A stretch of 64,000 nt of DNA from Sinosporangium siamense (GCF_016863435.1 NZ_BOOW01000006.1:248001-312000), one strand, 5' to 3'; counted from the stretch's first letter, positions 26,214-35,557 are shown. The notes: generated by a model from the letters alone, not told the origin. Translations and numbers: made by a program.

Positions 26214-27809
26214 ATGAACAAGACCGGAGCGGTCGCCACCCTCGGCGTCCTCGGAATGCTCGCCGCCGCCTGCGGATCCTCCCCCTCCGCCTCGGGCGGC
26301 AAGCCCGGCGGAGCGCCCGCGGAGAACGCCACCTTCACCTTCGCCATCTCGGCGGACCCGGGCTCTCTCGACCCCGCGATGGCGGTCGACGGCGCCACCC
26401 GGGCCACCGTCAACGTCGCCTACGACACGCTGGTGAGCATCACCCCCGACGGCAAGACCGTCTCCAACCTGGCGGAGAAGTGGGACGTCAAGCCCACCGA
26501 GGTGACCTTCACCCTGCGCAAGGGCATCACCTGTTCCGACGGGTCGCCGCTCACGGCGTCGGAGGTCGCGGCGAACTTCACCCAGATCACCGACCCGGCC
26601 TCCAAGTCGCCGCTCCGGGGGGTGCTGGTGCCGCCCGACATGAAGGCCGAGGGGGACGACGCCGCCGGCACGGTGACGTTGAGCATGCCCAAGGCGTACA
26701 GCTTCATCCTGGAGAACGCCCGCGACGTCTTCATCGTGTGCGGCAAGGGTATGAAGGACCGTTCCATTCTGGCCAAGCAGACCTCCGGCACCGGCCCCTA
26801 CGTGCTGTCGGACATGGTGGCGGGGGACACCTACAACTTCACCCGGCGCGAGGGCTACACCTGGGGTCCGGGCGGCGCGACCAACAGCGAGCCCGGCCAG
26901 CCCGCCAAAATCGTGGCGAGAGTGGTGACCAACGAGCAGACGGCGGCCAACATGCTGCTCTCCGGCCAGCTCAACCTGGGGATGTTCAGCGGGACCGACC
27001 GGGCACGGCTGGAGGCGCACCCGAGCATCAGCAAGCGCGTGATCCCCTTCGTCAACGCCGACGTGATCTTCCACCAGGCCAAGGGACGCGTGGGCGCCGA
27101 CCCCGCGGTGCGCAAGGCCCTCCTGCAAGGGCTGAACCTCGACGAACTCGCCCAGGTCTCCTCCAGCAAGACCGGTCAGCCCGCCAAGGTGATGCCGATG
27201 CAGCCGACCCCCTGCGCCGGGGACAACGTCGCGGGCAACCGCCCGGCCTTCGACGCGGCGGCAGCGGACGCGGCCCTCACCGCCGCGGGCTGGAAGCCCG
27301 GCCCCGACGGGATCAGGGTCAAGGACGGCAAGCGGCTGACCTTGGACTTCATCTACACCAACTCGCTCGGCCCGGGCGCGCAGGCGGCGGCGGAATATGT
27401 CGCCGACGCCTGGAAGAAGGTGGGCGTCGAGACCAAGCTCAACGGGCTCACCGCCGCCAAGCTCTGGGACACCCTCGACCGCACCGGCACCTGGGACGTG
27501 GTGTGGAACACGATCGGCGTGGCGCTGCCCTCGCAGCTCGTGGGCTTCTACTCCGGCCCCTCCGCCCCCAAGGGCGCCAACTTCAGCAAGGTCGACAACA
27601 AGGAGTACACCGACCTCACGAACCAGGCCATGAAGCTGACCGGGGCGCCCGCCTGCGAGCTGTGGAACAAGGCCGAGGCCGCCCTGATCAAGAACGCCGA
27701 CGTCACCCCGGTCGTGGAGCTGACCATGCTCGTCGCCTCCAAGGACGCGACCGCCGACCTGTTCGGCACCCTGGTCATGTCCCACTCCATCCGGATGACC
27801 AAGAAGTAG
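26214..27809 (+). CDS. Peptide ABC transporter substrate-binding lipoprotein, paralogue 2
   Basis: 531 residues, SBP family 5. Starts MNKTGAVATLGVLGMLAAACGSS with a lipobox at LAAAC; the upstream ATG 26199 overlaps the GGAG ribosome site and is rejected. Shares with paralogues 1 and 3 the blocks ISADPGSLDPAMA, SNLAEKWDVKPTEVTFTLRK, REGYTWGPGG and YSGPSAPKGANF. Fewer ligand-pocket positions than elsewhere are conserved between copies, suggesting different peptide preferences, but this is inference. No terminator separates it from paralogue 3. Confidence 0.92.
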   Translation: MNKTGAVATLGVLGMLAAACGSSPSASGGKPGGAPAENATFTFAISADPGSLDPAMAVDGATRATVNVAYDTLVSITPDGKTVSNLAEKWDVKPTEVTFTLRKGITCSDGSPLTASEVAANFTQITDPASKSPLRGVLVPPDMKAEGDDAAGTVTLSMPKAYSFILENARDVFIVCGKGMKDRSILAKQTSGTGPYVLSDMVAGDTYNFTRREGYTWGPGGATNSEPGQPAKIVARVVTNEQTAANMLLSGQLNLGMFSGTDRARLEAHPSISKRVIPFVNADVIFHQAKGRVGADPAVRKALLQGLNLDELAQVSSSKTGQPAKVMPMQPTPCAGDNVAGNRPAFDAAAADAALTAAGWKPGPDGIRVKDGKRLTLDFIYTNSLGPGAQAAAEYVADAWKKVGVETKLNGLTAAKLWDTLDRTGTWDVVWNTIGVALPSQLVGFYSGPSAPKGANFSKVDNKEYTDLTNQAMKLTGAPACELWNKAEAALIKNADVTPVVELTMLVASKDATADLFGTLVMSHSIRMTKK

Positions 27810-27845
27810 ACCGCCGGTCTCGTCCCCGGAGCCGCCGCAGGGTGC

Positions 27846-27902
27846 CGTCTTCGAACAACGGCACCACCTGCGACCCGTCTTTTGTCCGCGGGAACGAAGA
27901 CC
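27846..27902 (+). promoter_or_regulatory. 57-bp inverted-repeat element, copy 3
   Basis: GTCTTCG (27847-27853) and CGAAGACC (27895-27902) bound the block, with CAACGGCACCA, TTTTGTCCG and GGGAACGAAGACC inside. GGTG at 27908 and CACCACC at 27931-27937 follow, then GGAG and ATG 27961. It lies between two co-directional genes, so it can act within a longer transcript. Confidence 0.65.
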
Positions 27903-27960
27903 CTCCAGGTGTGGGCGGGGAACCTGTACACACCACCTCGCAACACGGAGCCACCTCACC

Positions 27961-29550
27961 ATGAACAAATCCGGAGCCATCGCCGCAGTCGGGGTCCTGG
28001 GGCTGCTGGCCACAGCCTGCGGGTCCTCGACCGGCGGCGGCACAGGTGGCGCGCCCGCCGAGAACGCCACCTTCACGTACGGCATCGCCGGCGACCCCGG
28101 CGCCCTGGACCCCGCCATGGCTATCAGCGGCATCACCAACGCCGCGCTGAGCGTGGCCTACGACTACCTGGTCAACAGGAACGCGGACGGCAAGATCGTC
28201 TCCGGGCTGGCCGAGAAGTGGGACGTCAAACCCACGGAGGTGACCTTTACCCTCCGCAAGGACATCACCTGCTCCGACGGGACAAAGGTCACGCCATCGG
28301 ACGTTGCCGCGAACTACACCCACCTCCTCGACCCGGCCACGAAGTCCCCCCTCGTGGGGATCCTGGTGCCCCCCGAGATGAAGGCCAAGGCGGACGACGC
28401 CGCCGGCACGGTGACGCTGAGCACGCCTCAGCCGTTCAGCTTCATCCTGGAAACCACGGCCAACGTCTTCATCGCCTGCGGCCAGGGGCTGAAAGACCGC
28501 TCCATCCTGGCCCGGCAGACCTCGGGAACCGGGCCCTACGTCCTCTCCGACATGATGGCCGGCGACTCGTACACCTACACGAAGCGCGAGGGCTACACGT
28601 GGGGGCCCGGCGGCGTGACCAACAACGAGGCGGGCATGCCCGCCAAGGTCGTGGTGAAGGTGGTGCCCAACGAGCAGACCGCGGCGAACCTCCTGATGTC
28701 CGGCGGACTCACGCTGGGCATGTTCGGCGGCACCGACCGGGCACGGCTGGAGGCGTCGCCCGCGATCACCAAGCGCGACATCCCGTTCGGCAACTCCGAC
28801 CTGCTCTTCAACCAGGCGAAGGGCAGGCCCTTCGCCGGCCTCGCCGTGCGCAGGGCCGTCGCCCAGGCGCTGAACCTCGACGAACTCGCCAAGGTCGCCT
28901 CCAGCGGCAAGGGCCGCCCGCCGACGAGCCTCGTCATGAAGCCGGGCCCGTGCACCGGCGACACCGTCGCGGGCAACCGCCCCGCCTTCGATGCGGCGGC
29001 GGCGGGCGCGGCGCTCACCGAGGCCGGCTGGCAGCCGGGACCCGACGGGATCAGGGTCAAGGACGGCCAGAAGCTGACCTTGACCTACCTCTACACCCCC
29101 TCAATGGGACCGGGCGCGCAGGCCGCGGCGGAATACATCGCCGGAGAGTGGAAGAAGGCCGGGGTCGAGGTCAAGCTCGCCTCCGCCACCGTCGGCAAGA
29201 TGAACGAGACCATGGGCAGCGGCGGCGACTGGGACGTCGCGTGGGTCTCGGTCGGTGTGCCGCTCCCCTCCCAGCTCATGGGCTTCTACTCCGGCCCCGC
29301 CGCGCCGAAGGGGTCGAACTTCGGCGGCGTCGACAACAAGGAATACGTCCGGCTCAGCGAGGACGCCATGAAACTCACCGGCGAGCCCGCGTGCGAGTTG
29401 TGGAACAAGGCCGAGTCGGCACTGGTCAAGAACCTCGACGTGCTCCCCGTGGTGGAGAACACCATGCTCGTGGCCGGCAAGAACGCGACCGCGGGCAACC
29501 TCGGCTACATGATCCTGCCGACGACCATCCGCATGACGAAGGGAAGCTAA
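27961..29550 (+). CDS. Peptide ABC transporter substrate-binding lipoprotein, paralogue 3
   Basis: 529 residues, SBP family 5; lipobox region GLLATACGSS. Closest in sequence to paralogue 2 (NKSGAIAAVGVLGLLATACGS, FTYGIAGDPGALDPAMAISG, GNLGYMILPTTIRMTK). Its TAA is immediately followed by the GTG of dppB, so this copy is the one built into the transporter operon. It would deliver oligopeptides to the DppB/DppCD membrane channel. Confidence 0.93.
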   Translation: MNKSGAIAAVGVLGLLATACGSSTGGGTGGAPAENATFTYGIAGDPGALDPAMAISGITNAALSVAYDYLVNRNADGKIVSGLAEKWDVKPTEVTFTLRKDITCSDGTKVTPSDVAANYTHLLDPATKSPLVGILVPPEMKAKADDAAGTVTLSTPQPFSFILETTANVFIACGQGLKDRSILARQTSGTGPYVLSDMMAGDSYTYTKREGYTWGPGGVTNNEAGMPAKVVVKVVPNEQTAANLLMSGGLTLGMFGGTDRARLEASPAITKRDIPFGNSDLLFNQAKGRPFAGLAVRRAVAQALNLDELAKVASSGKGRPPTSLVMKPGPCTGDTVAGNRPAFDAAAAGAALTEAGWQPGPDGIRVKDGQKLTLTYLYTPSMGPGAQAAAEYIAGEWKKAGVEVKLASATVGKMNETMGSGGDWDVAWVSVGVPLPSQLMGFYSGPAAPKGSNFGGVDNKEYVRLSEDAMKLTGEPACELWNKAESALVKNLDVLPVVENTMLVAGKNATAGNLGYMILPTTIRMTKGS

Positions 29551-30483
29551 GTGTTCGCACTGCGCCGCCTGATTCGCTTCATGGTGTCGCTGGCGGTGCT
29601 CGTGGTGGCGTCCTTCGCGATGATCCACCTCATCCCCGGCGACCCCATCAGGGTCGCCCTGGGCATGAACGCACCGCCGGAGCTGGTCGCCCAGCGCCGT
29701 GAGGAACTGGGCCTCAACAACCCGTTGCACGAGCAACTCCTCGCCTACATCCAGCAGATCTTCAGCGGGGAGTTCGGCACCTCCTTCATGAGCAGGGAAC
29801 CCGTCGGGCAGATCATCGTCGACCGCCTGCCGAACACCCTCGCCCTCGGCGTGCTCGCCACCCTGGTCACCCTGCTCGTCGCGATCCCCCTCGGCATGTG
29901 GGCCGGCATCCGCACCGAGAACGGCCGCAACCGGGGCACCGAGATCGGCTTCACCTCGACCACCGGCGCCGCCGTCGCGGTGCCGGAGTTCCTCTACTCG
30001 ATCGCGCTCGTGGTCGTCTTCGCCATCGGCCTCCAGTGGTTCCCCCCGGCGGGACGCGAAGGCGTCGCCTCCTATGTGCTGCCCATCCTCGCTCTGTCGA
30101 TCGGGCCGATCGCGATGGTCGCCCGGCTCGCGCGGGTGGAGACGCTCAGAGAGCTCGGCACCGACTACATCCGCCTGGCCCGCGCGAAGCGGCTACCGGA
30201 GTTCCGGCTCTACTTCCGCCACCTGCTGCCGAACACCCTGACCGCCACCCTCACCATCGGCGGCCTGCTGCTCGGCGGGCTCATCGCGGGCAGCGTGCTC
30301 GTCGAATATGTCTTCGCCTGGCCGGGGCTCGGCATGCGGATGGTCGAGTCGATCACGCAGAAGGACTATCCGGTCGCCCAGGCGATCATCCTCGTCTACG
30401 GCGCGATCGTGCTGGTGGTGAACCTCGTGGTGGACCTCATTCTGGCCAAGCTGGATCCCAAGTCGATGATCAAGGAGTCCTGA
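29551..30483 (+). CDS. Peptide ABC transporter permease, DppB type
   Basis: 310 residues from GTG 29551, adjoining the previous stop. Six membrane helices; N-terminal FALRRLIRFMVSLAVLVVASFAMIHLIPGDP is diagnostic of DppB/OppB, and the EAA loop reads ELGTDYIRLARAKRLPEFRLYFRHLLPN. It forms half of the translocation pore with the permease part of the next protein. Its TGA overlaps the next ATG (TGATG). Confidence 0.94.
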   Translation: MFALRRLIRFMVSLAVLVVASFAMIHLIPGDPIRVALGMNAPPELVAQRREELGLNNPLHEQLLAYIQQIFSGEFGTSFMSREPVGQIIVDRLPNTLALGVLATLVTLLVAIPLGMWAGIRTENGRNRGTEIGFTSTTGAAVAVPEFLYSIALVVVFAIGLQWFPPAGREGVASYVLPILALSIGPIAMVARLARVETLRELGTDYIRLARAKRLPEFRLYFRHLLPNTLTATLTIGGLLLGGLIAGSVLVEYVFAWPGLGMRMVESITQKDYPVAQAIILVYGAIVLVVNLVVDLILAKLDPKSMIKES

Positions 30484-32336
30484 TGCGCCAGCTCCTGCGC
30501 ACCGCGACCGGGGTGATCGGGCTTGTCCTCGTCACGCTCACACTCGTGATCGCGATCATCGGCCCGGTGATCTGGGGCGACGAGGCCGAAGCCGTCAACG
30601 CCGGCGCCGCCCTGCAAGGCGCCTCGGCCGAGCACTGGCTCGGCACCGACCACCTCGGCCGCGACATCATGGCCAGAGTGCTGGCCGCCGGGCAGTTCAC
30701 CGTCACTCTGGCCTTCCTCGCCACCGCGATCGGCACGGTGGCCGGCATGGTGCTCGGCCTCCTGCCCGTCGTGCTGCCGCGGCGCCTCGGGCGGTTCGTG
30801 ACCTCCGCCGTCAACGCGCTGGTGGCCTTCCCCTCGCTGCTGCTGGCGATGTTCACCGCGGTCGTCGCCGGCCTCGGCGCCAGGGGAGCGGTCCTCGGCA
30901 TCGGCGTCGCCTTCGCCCCCTCCATCGCCCGCCTCACCCAGACCCTGGCCGCCTCGGTGGCGAACGCCGACTACGTCGCGGCGGCCCGCCTCCTGCGGGT
31001 GCCCCGCTGGCGCATCGCCACCCGGCACGTGATGCCGAACATCGCAGAACCGGTCATCCTCAACCTCACCACCGTGCTCGGCGGCAGCCTGGTCGCGATG
31101 TCGGGGATGTCGTTCCTCGGTCTCGGTGTGCAGCCGCCGTCCTACGACTGGGGCCGCCTCCTGTTCGACGGGTTCGCCCGCATCTACGTCGACCCGGTGG
31201 TCGCCATCGGCCCCGCCGTGGCCATCGTGGCCGCCGGTGTCGGCTTCAACCTCATCGGCGAGGCACTCGCCAGGTCCGTCGCCCGCACCCCCGCCCGCGC
31301 CAAGCAGGGAGGCCGTACGGCGAAAGCCGGCAAGGCGGCCGGCTCCCAGCCCGTCGAGGGCGCCGTGCTGGACGTCAAGGACCTCACGGTCACCTTCCCC
31401 GGCGCGGTCACCCCCGTGCGCGGACTGTCCCTCACGCTCATGCCCGGCGAGATCGTCGGCCTGGTGGGCGAGTCGGGCAGCGGCAAGAGCATGACGGCCA
31501 ACGCCGTCGGCGGGCTCGTGGCCTACCCCGGCGTCGTGACCAGCGCGCGCATGCGGCTCTGCGGCGAGGAGCTCACCGAGCTCGGCCAGGCCAAACGCCG
31601 CAAGCTGATGGGCACCTCGATGGCCATGGTGTTCCAGGACCCCATGGCGTCGCTCAACCCCGCGCTCAAGGTCGGCGGGCAGCTCTCCGAGGTGTCGATC
31701 GTGCACCAGGGCGCGGGGCCCAAGGCGGCCTGGGACCGTGCGGTGGACCGCCTCGGGCACGTGCACATCCCCGACCCGGAGAAGCGCGCCCGGCAGCACC
31801 CGCACGAGTTCTCCGGCGGCATGCGCCAGCGGGCCGTCATCGCCATGGGCCTCATGGGCACGCCCAGGCTGCTCATCGCCGACGAGCCGACCACCGCGCT
31901 CGACGTCACCGTGCAGCGCCAGATCCTCAAGCTGCTGCGCGAGGTCGCCGACGAGACCGGCGCCGCCGCGCTGTTCATCTCGCACGACATCGCCGTGGTC
32001 AGCGAGCTGTGCCACCGGGTCATGGTGATGTACGCGGGGAACGTCGTGGAGGAGCTGCCCGTCGCCGCCCTCGCCACGGATGCCAGGCACCCGTACACGC
32101 GGGCGCTCGTCGCCTCCCTGCCCGACATGGAGACCGACCGCGACAAACCGCTCGCCAGCATCCCCGGGCACCAGCCGTCCCCGGCCGACGTCGGCGCCGG
32201 CTGCGCATTCGCGGCCCGCTGCGCGCTGGCCACCGACAAGTGCGCCGAAAGCCCGCCGCTCGACCGGACCGCCGACGGCCGCGCCGTGGCCTGCTGGCAC
32301 CCCGTGATCTCGAAAGCCGAGGTGGCCGTCCCATGA
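30483..32336 (+). CDS. Peptide ABC transporter permease-ATPase fusion (DppC-DppD)
   Basis: 617 residues in one frame. Residues 1-275 are a DppC permease: LGTDHLGRDIMARVLAAG, five or six helices and EAA loop ASVANADYVAAARLLRVPRW. A Lys/Gly-rich linker (about 278-300) leads to a DppD ATPase: Walker A GESGSGKS, QDPMASLNP, signature FSGGMRQR, Walker B LLIADEPTTALD and the C-terminal oligopeptide-transporter Cys cluster (GCAFAARCALATDKC...AVACWHP). No stop or frameshift is seen at the join. The fusion fixes one ATPase per permease. Confidence 0.92.
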   Translation: MRQLLRTATGVIGLVLVTLTLVIAIIGPVIWGDEAEAVNAGAALQGASAEHWLGTDHLGRDIMARVLAAGQFTVTLAFLATAIGTVAGMVLGLLPVVLPRRLGRFVTSAVNALVAFPSLLLAMFTAVVAGLGARGAVLGIGVAFAPSIARLTQTLAASVANADYVAAARLLRVPRWRIATRHVMPNIAEPVILNLTTVLGGSLVAMSGMSFLGLGVQPPSYDWGRLLFDGFARIYVDPVVAIGPAVAIVAAGVGFNLIGEALARSVARTPARAKQGGRTAKAGKAAGSQPVEGAVLDVKDLTVTFPGAVTPVRGLSLTLMPGEIVGLVGESGSGKSMTANAVGGLVAYPGVVTSARMRLCGEELTELGQAKRRKLMGTSMAMVFQDPMASLNPALKVGGQLSEVSIVHQGAGPKAAWDRAVDRLGHVHIPDPEKRARQHPHEFSGGMRQRAVIAMGLMGTPRLLIADEPTTALDVTVQRQILKLLREVADETGAAALFISHDIAVVSELCHRVMVMYAGNVVEELPVAALATDARHPYTRALVASLPDMETDRDKPLASIPGHQPSPADVGAGCAFAARCALATDKCAESPPLDRTADGRAVACWHPVISKAEVAVP

Positions 32337-33022
32337 AGATCGAAGGCATGACCGTGCGGTTCGGGGCGTTCACCGCGGTCGACGACGTCACCCTGGAGGT
32401 GCCGCCGGGGTCGATCGTCGGGCTGGTGGGCGAATCCGGATCGGGCAAGTCGACCGTGGCCAAGGCCGTGTGCGGGCTCGTGCCGTACTCCGGGAAGATC
32501 ACCGGGGTCGACGTGACGCGGGTGCAGATGGTGTTCCAGGACCCCTACGCCTCGCTCAATCCGCGCATGACCGTCGCCGCCTCGGTGGCCGAGGGGCTGC
32601 GCCTGCCGCGCGCCGCTCGCGACGCCGAGGTCGAGCGGCTGCTTGAGCTTGTGACGCTGCCGACGATATGCGCCGGGCGCTACCCGCGTGAGCTGTCCGG
32701 CGGGCAGCGCCAGCGAGTCGCCATCGCGCGGGCGCTCGGCGCGAAGCCGTCGCTGCTCGTGGCCGACGAGATCACTTCGGCGCTGGACGTGTCGGTGCAG
32801 GGCGCGGTGCTCAATCTGATCCGCTCGCTGCGCGAGGAACTCGGGTTGTCGATGTTGTTCATCTCGCACAACCTCGCCGTCGTCCGCTACGTGTCGGACG
32901 TCGTGGCGGTGATGCAGAAGGGCAAGCTCGTGGAGGTGGGGCCGGCCGAGCAGGTCGTCGGCTCACCACAGCACGACTACACGCGCGAGCTGCTTGAGGC
33001 CGTGCCCAGGCTCAGGAGCTGA
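32333..33022 (+). CDS. Peptide ABC transporter ATP-binding protein, DppF type (short)
   Basis: 229 residues, starting by ATGA overlap with the fusion gene. Walker A GESGSGKST, QDPYASLNPRMTV, LSGGQRQR, Walker B LLVADEITSALD (Ile where most have Pro) and switch His in ISHNL. Most DppF proteins are 300 or more residues; this one ends just after the ATPase fold and lacks the C-terminal oligo-HPY domain. Its last 46 bases overlap the convergent regulator gene. Confidence 0.92.
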   Translation: MKIEGMTVRFGAFTAVDDVTLEVPPGSIVGLVGESGSGKSTVAKAVCGLVPYSGKITGVDVTRVQMVFQDPYASLNPRMTVAASVAEGLRLPRAARDAEVERLLELVTLPTICAGRYPRELSGGQRQRVAIARALGAKPSLLVADEITSALDVSVQGAVLNLIRSLREELGLSMLFISHNLAVVRYVSDVVAVMQKGKLVEVGPAEQVVGSPQHDYTRELLEAVPRLRS

Positions 33023-33849
33023 CCCTCGCGGATCGCGTCGCACAGGGTCCGCAGCGCCCTGTGCGGCGCCGAGCCCGGCTCGGCGGTGTAGGCCACGATG
33101 CGCTGGTCGGTGTCCTGGATCCACAGGATCTGACAGATCACCTCGAAGGGGCCGGTCAGCGGGTGGTAGAGATGCTTGCTCATGTTGCGTTTAACGGCGA
33201 TCCTGTGGTCCGCCCACAGACCGGCGAAGTGCGGACTCGACGCGGACAGCTCCTGGACGAGGTCACGAATGGCCTGATTGCCGGGAAAACGGGCGGCTGA
33301 GGCGCGCAGATCGGCCACGAGGAGTTCGCCGAGATAGTCGCGTTCGGGATACCAAGCGCGGGTCTGCTCGTCGGGTTCGCGGAAGGCCCACCGGATGACA
33401 TTGCGGTCGTGCGCGGCCCGCGTCTCAAGGCCGCCCATGACCACACTCGCCATCGTGTTCCAGGCCAGCACGTCGTAGATCGGGTTTACCACGAAGGCGG
33501 GGACCTCGGCCATGTTGCTCAGCAGGAGCCGGATCTCCGGCGTCACCTCGCCGGGCGCGGGGCTCACGAGGGGATGCGACCGGCCGGCCAGGTGGAACAG
33601 GTGCGCCCGCTCGTCGGCGTTCAGCATGAGCGCCCGGCCGAGCGCGTTGAGCACCTGCCGCGACGGCGTCGGCCCCCGGCCCTGCTCCAGCCGGATGTAG
33701 TAGTCGATGGACATGCCCGCGAGCTGCGCGACCTCCTGGCGGCGCAACCCCGGGGTACGGCGGCTGCCGCCCTCTGGCAGCCCCACCTCCCTCGGCGTGA
33801 CGTGGGCCCGCCGCGAGCGCAGGAAGTGCGCGAGCTGCTGTTTGTCCAT
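32977..33849 (-). CDS. XRE-family regulator with MmyB-like ligand-binding domain
   Basis: 290 residues from ATG 33849; an in-frame TTG at 33867 is less likely. N-terminal helix-turn-helix: TPGLRRQEVAQLAGMSIDYYIRLEQGRG. The C-terminal half (PAFVVNPIYDVLAWNTMASVV...) is the MmyB-like PAS-related domain thought to bind a fatty-acid-like ligand. Such regulators are usually divergent from a short-chain dehydrogenase gene that they control, exactly as here (100-bp gap). The 3' end runs into dppF on the other strand. Confidence 0.92.
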   Translation of the reverse strand: MDKQQLAHFLRSRRAHVTPREVGLPEGGSRRTPGLRRQEVAQLAGMSIDYYIRLEQGRGPTPSRQVLNALGRALMLNADERAHLFHLAGRSHPLVSPAPGEVTPEIRLLLSNMAEVPAFVVNPIYDVLAWNTMASVVMGGLETRAAHDRNVIRWAFREPDEQTRAWYPERDYLGELLVADLRASAARFPGNQAIRDLVQELSASSPHFAGLWADHRIAVKRNMSKHLYHPLTGPFEVICQILWIQDTDQRIVAYTAEPGSAPHRALRTLCDAIREGQLLSLGTASSSSRV

Positions 33850-33951
33850 GTGGTCAGGATGCCGCAATCAGGGACGCCGTGGGTGGTACCGCTGATCCCA
33901 GTCTCAGGTGGTCTCTCCAGCTTCGCGGCCGGCCGGGTCATCGTGGGGCTC

Positions 33952-34659
33952 ATGATTGCTTTCATCACGGGTGCCAACAAGGGAATCGGCTTCGAGATCG
34001 CCCGCCAGTTGCGGGATAAGGAGGTCACCGTGGTCATCGGCGCGCGGGACGCCGAACGCGGTCAGGCCGCGGCCGACGAGCTCGGCGCGGACTTCGTGCG
34101 GATCGACGTCACCGACGACGACTCCGTGGCCGCGGCGGCCGGGGTGCTGTCGGAGAGGTACGGCAGGCTCGACATCCTCGTTAACAACGCAGGCATCGCC
34201 GTCTGGGGCGAGGAGGGGCTCGTGCCCAGCGAGGCGCCCCTCGGCGCGGTCAGGAAGCTGTACGAGACCAACGTCTTCGGCGGGATTCGGGTGACCAACG
34301 CCTTGATGCCGCTCCTGCGCAAGGCCGACGCGGCGCGGCTCGTCTTCGTGTCCAGCGGGCTCGGCTCGATCGGCGCGGGCCTCGACCGCGGTCAGGAATT
34401 CTGGGCGCTCAACTTCCTCGGCTACAACTCCTCCAAGGCCGCGCTCAACATGGTCGCGGTGTCCTACGCCAAGGAGCTCTGGGACACCCCGATCAAGGTC
34501 AACCTCGCCGACCCCGGCTACTGCGCCACCGACCTCAACGAGCACACCGGGCCGCGGACCCCGGCCCAGGGCGCGGCGGTAGCCGTACGCCTCGCACTGC
34601 TCGGCGCGGACGGGCCGACGGGCGCCTACATGAGCGACGAGGGCGAGGTGCCCTGGTGA
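33952..34659 (+). CDS. SDR-family NAD(P)-dependent oxidoreductase
   Basis: 235 residues. Rossmann signature TGANKGIG at 7-14, NNAG in ILVNNAGIAVWG, catalytic Ser in VFVSSGLGS and YxxxK as YNSSK. PGYCATDLNEHTGPRTPAQGA is typical of the carbonyl-reductase-like SDR group often paired with MmyB-type regulators. Substrate unknown. ATG follows GTGGGGCTC without a clear ribosome site. Probably repressed by the adjacent XRE protein. Confidence 0.93.
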   Translation: MIAFITGANKGIGFEIARQLRDKEVTVVIGARDAERGQAAADELGADFVRIDVTDDDSVAAAAGVLSERYGRLDILVNNAGIAVWGEEGLVPSEAPLGAVRKLYETNVFGGIRVTNALMPLLRKADAARLVFVSSGLGSIGAGLDRGQEFWALNFLGYNSSKAALNMVAVSYAKELWDTPIKVNLADPGYCATDLNEHTGPRTPAQGAAVAVRLALLGADGPTGAYMSDEGEVPW

Positions 34660-34682
34660 ACCGGGACTCCTGACCGGCGCCG

Positions 34683-34715
34683 CCGGTGCCGGCGGTCCCC
34701 GGGCGCCGGCACCGG
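34683..34715. terminator. Bidirectional terminator-like hairpin between convergent genes
   Basis: CCGGTGCCGGCG (34683-34694) and CGCCGGCACCGG (34704-34715) form a perfect 12-bp stem with a nine-base loop, midway between the SDR stop and the ABC permease stop. No T-run, as is common for GC-rich actinobacterial terminators. Confidence 0.6.
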
Positions 34716-34720
34716 GTGTC

Positions 34721-35458
34721 TCAGGTGTAGCGCCGGCCCTCGTCGCGGCGGTAGCCCCACACCGCCAGCGCCGCCGTCGCCACGATCCAGACGGCCAGCA
34801 TGGCCATCGCAAGGGGATCGACGGGATAGCCGGCGACCGCCGCCCACATCAGCTCGACCGAGCCCCTCGTCGGCAGGAAGGGCGCGACGGCCTCCACGAA
34901 ACCGGGGGCCTGGCCGGGGGCGGACATGAGGCCGCCGCCGAAGGCGAACGGGAAGAAGACGACCTGCGCGACCGCGAGCGCCGCCTTCGACGGCAGGGTG
35001 TAGCCGATCGCCAGCCCCATCAGGGTGAAGGGCACCGACACCACGACCAGGGTGCCCGCCGCCAGCAGCAGGCGCGGCGGGGTCGTGGTCGCCTCCGTCA
35101 GCGTGGCGGCCACCGCCACGATGGGGACCATGCTCAGGAGCGTGGTCAGAAGGCCGGTGAGCAGGCGGCCGGCGAAACGCGGGAACGGGCCCGCGGGCAG
35201 GGTGCGGGTGTAGGGCTCGAACGGCTGGGCGCGGTCTTCCGCGATGCCTGCGCCGTATTGGAACAGGCACGTCATCATCACGGCGAACGTGACCGTCGAC
35301 GCGGTCGCGTAGGTCGCGCCCACCGGGTCGCCGCCGGCGTTGGGCACGACGAAGAAGATCATGGAGAGGGCGGGGAAGAGCATCGAGCCGATCACGGCGA
35401 TCGGCACGCGGACGACCTCCAGGAACTGATACCTGGCGTGGGTCAGGACTAGTGACAT
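34721..35458 (-). CDS. ABC-2 type transporter permease
   Basis: 245 residues with six membrane helices and the ABC-2 pattern: N-terminal ARYQFLEVVRVPIAVIGSMLFPALSMIFF, and a C-terminal FLPTRGSVELMWAAVAGYP loop before the last helix. With the ATPase 100 bp upstream it forms a half-size exporter of the daunorubicin-resistance type, moving drugs, lipids or peptides outward. The cargo is unknown. Confidence 0.9.
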   Translation of the reverse strand: MSLVLTHARYQFLEVVRVPIAVIGSMLFPALSMIFFVVPNAGGDPVGATYATASTVTFAVMMTCLFQYGAGIAEDRAQPFEPYTRTLPAGPFPRFAGRLLTGLLTTLLSMVPIVAVAATLTEATTTPPRLLLAAGTLVVVSVPFTLMGLAIGYTLPSKAALAVAQVVFFPFAFGGGLMSAPGQAPGFVEAVAPFLPTRGSVELMWAAVAGYPVDPLAMAMLAVWIVATAALAVWGYRRDEGRRYT

Positions 35459-35557
35459 CGGGGGTGGTCCTTCGTCGCGGTTTTCATGGGCGCTGGTTCT
35501 GCGGCGCTGCCTGTGTGGGGTTATCCATGCGGTGCTCTTTGCTCGCGCCTTTTGCGG

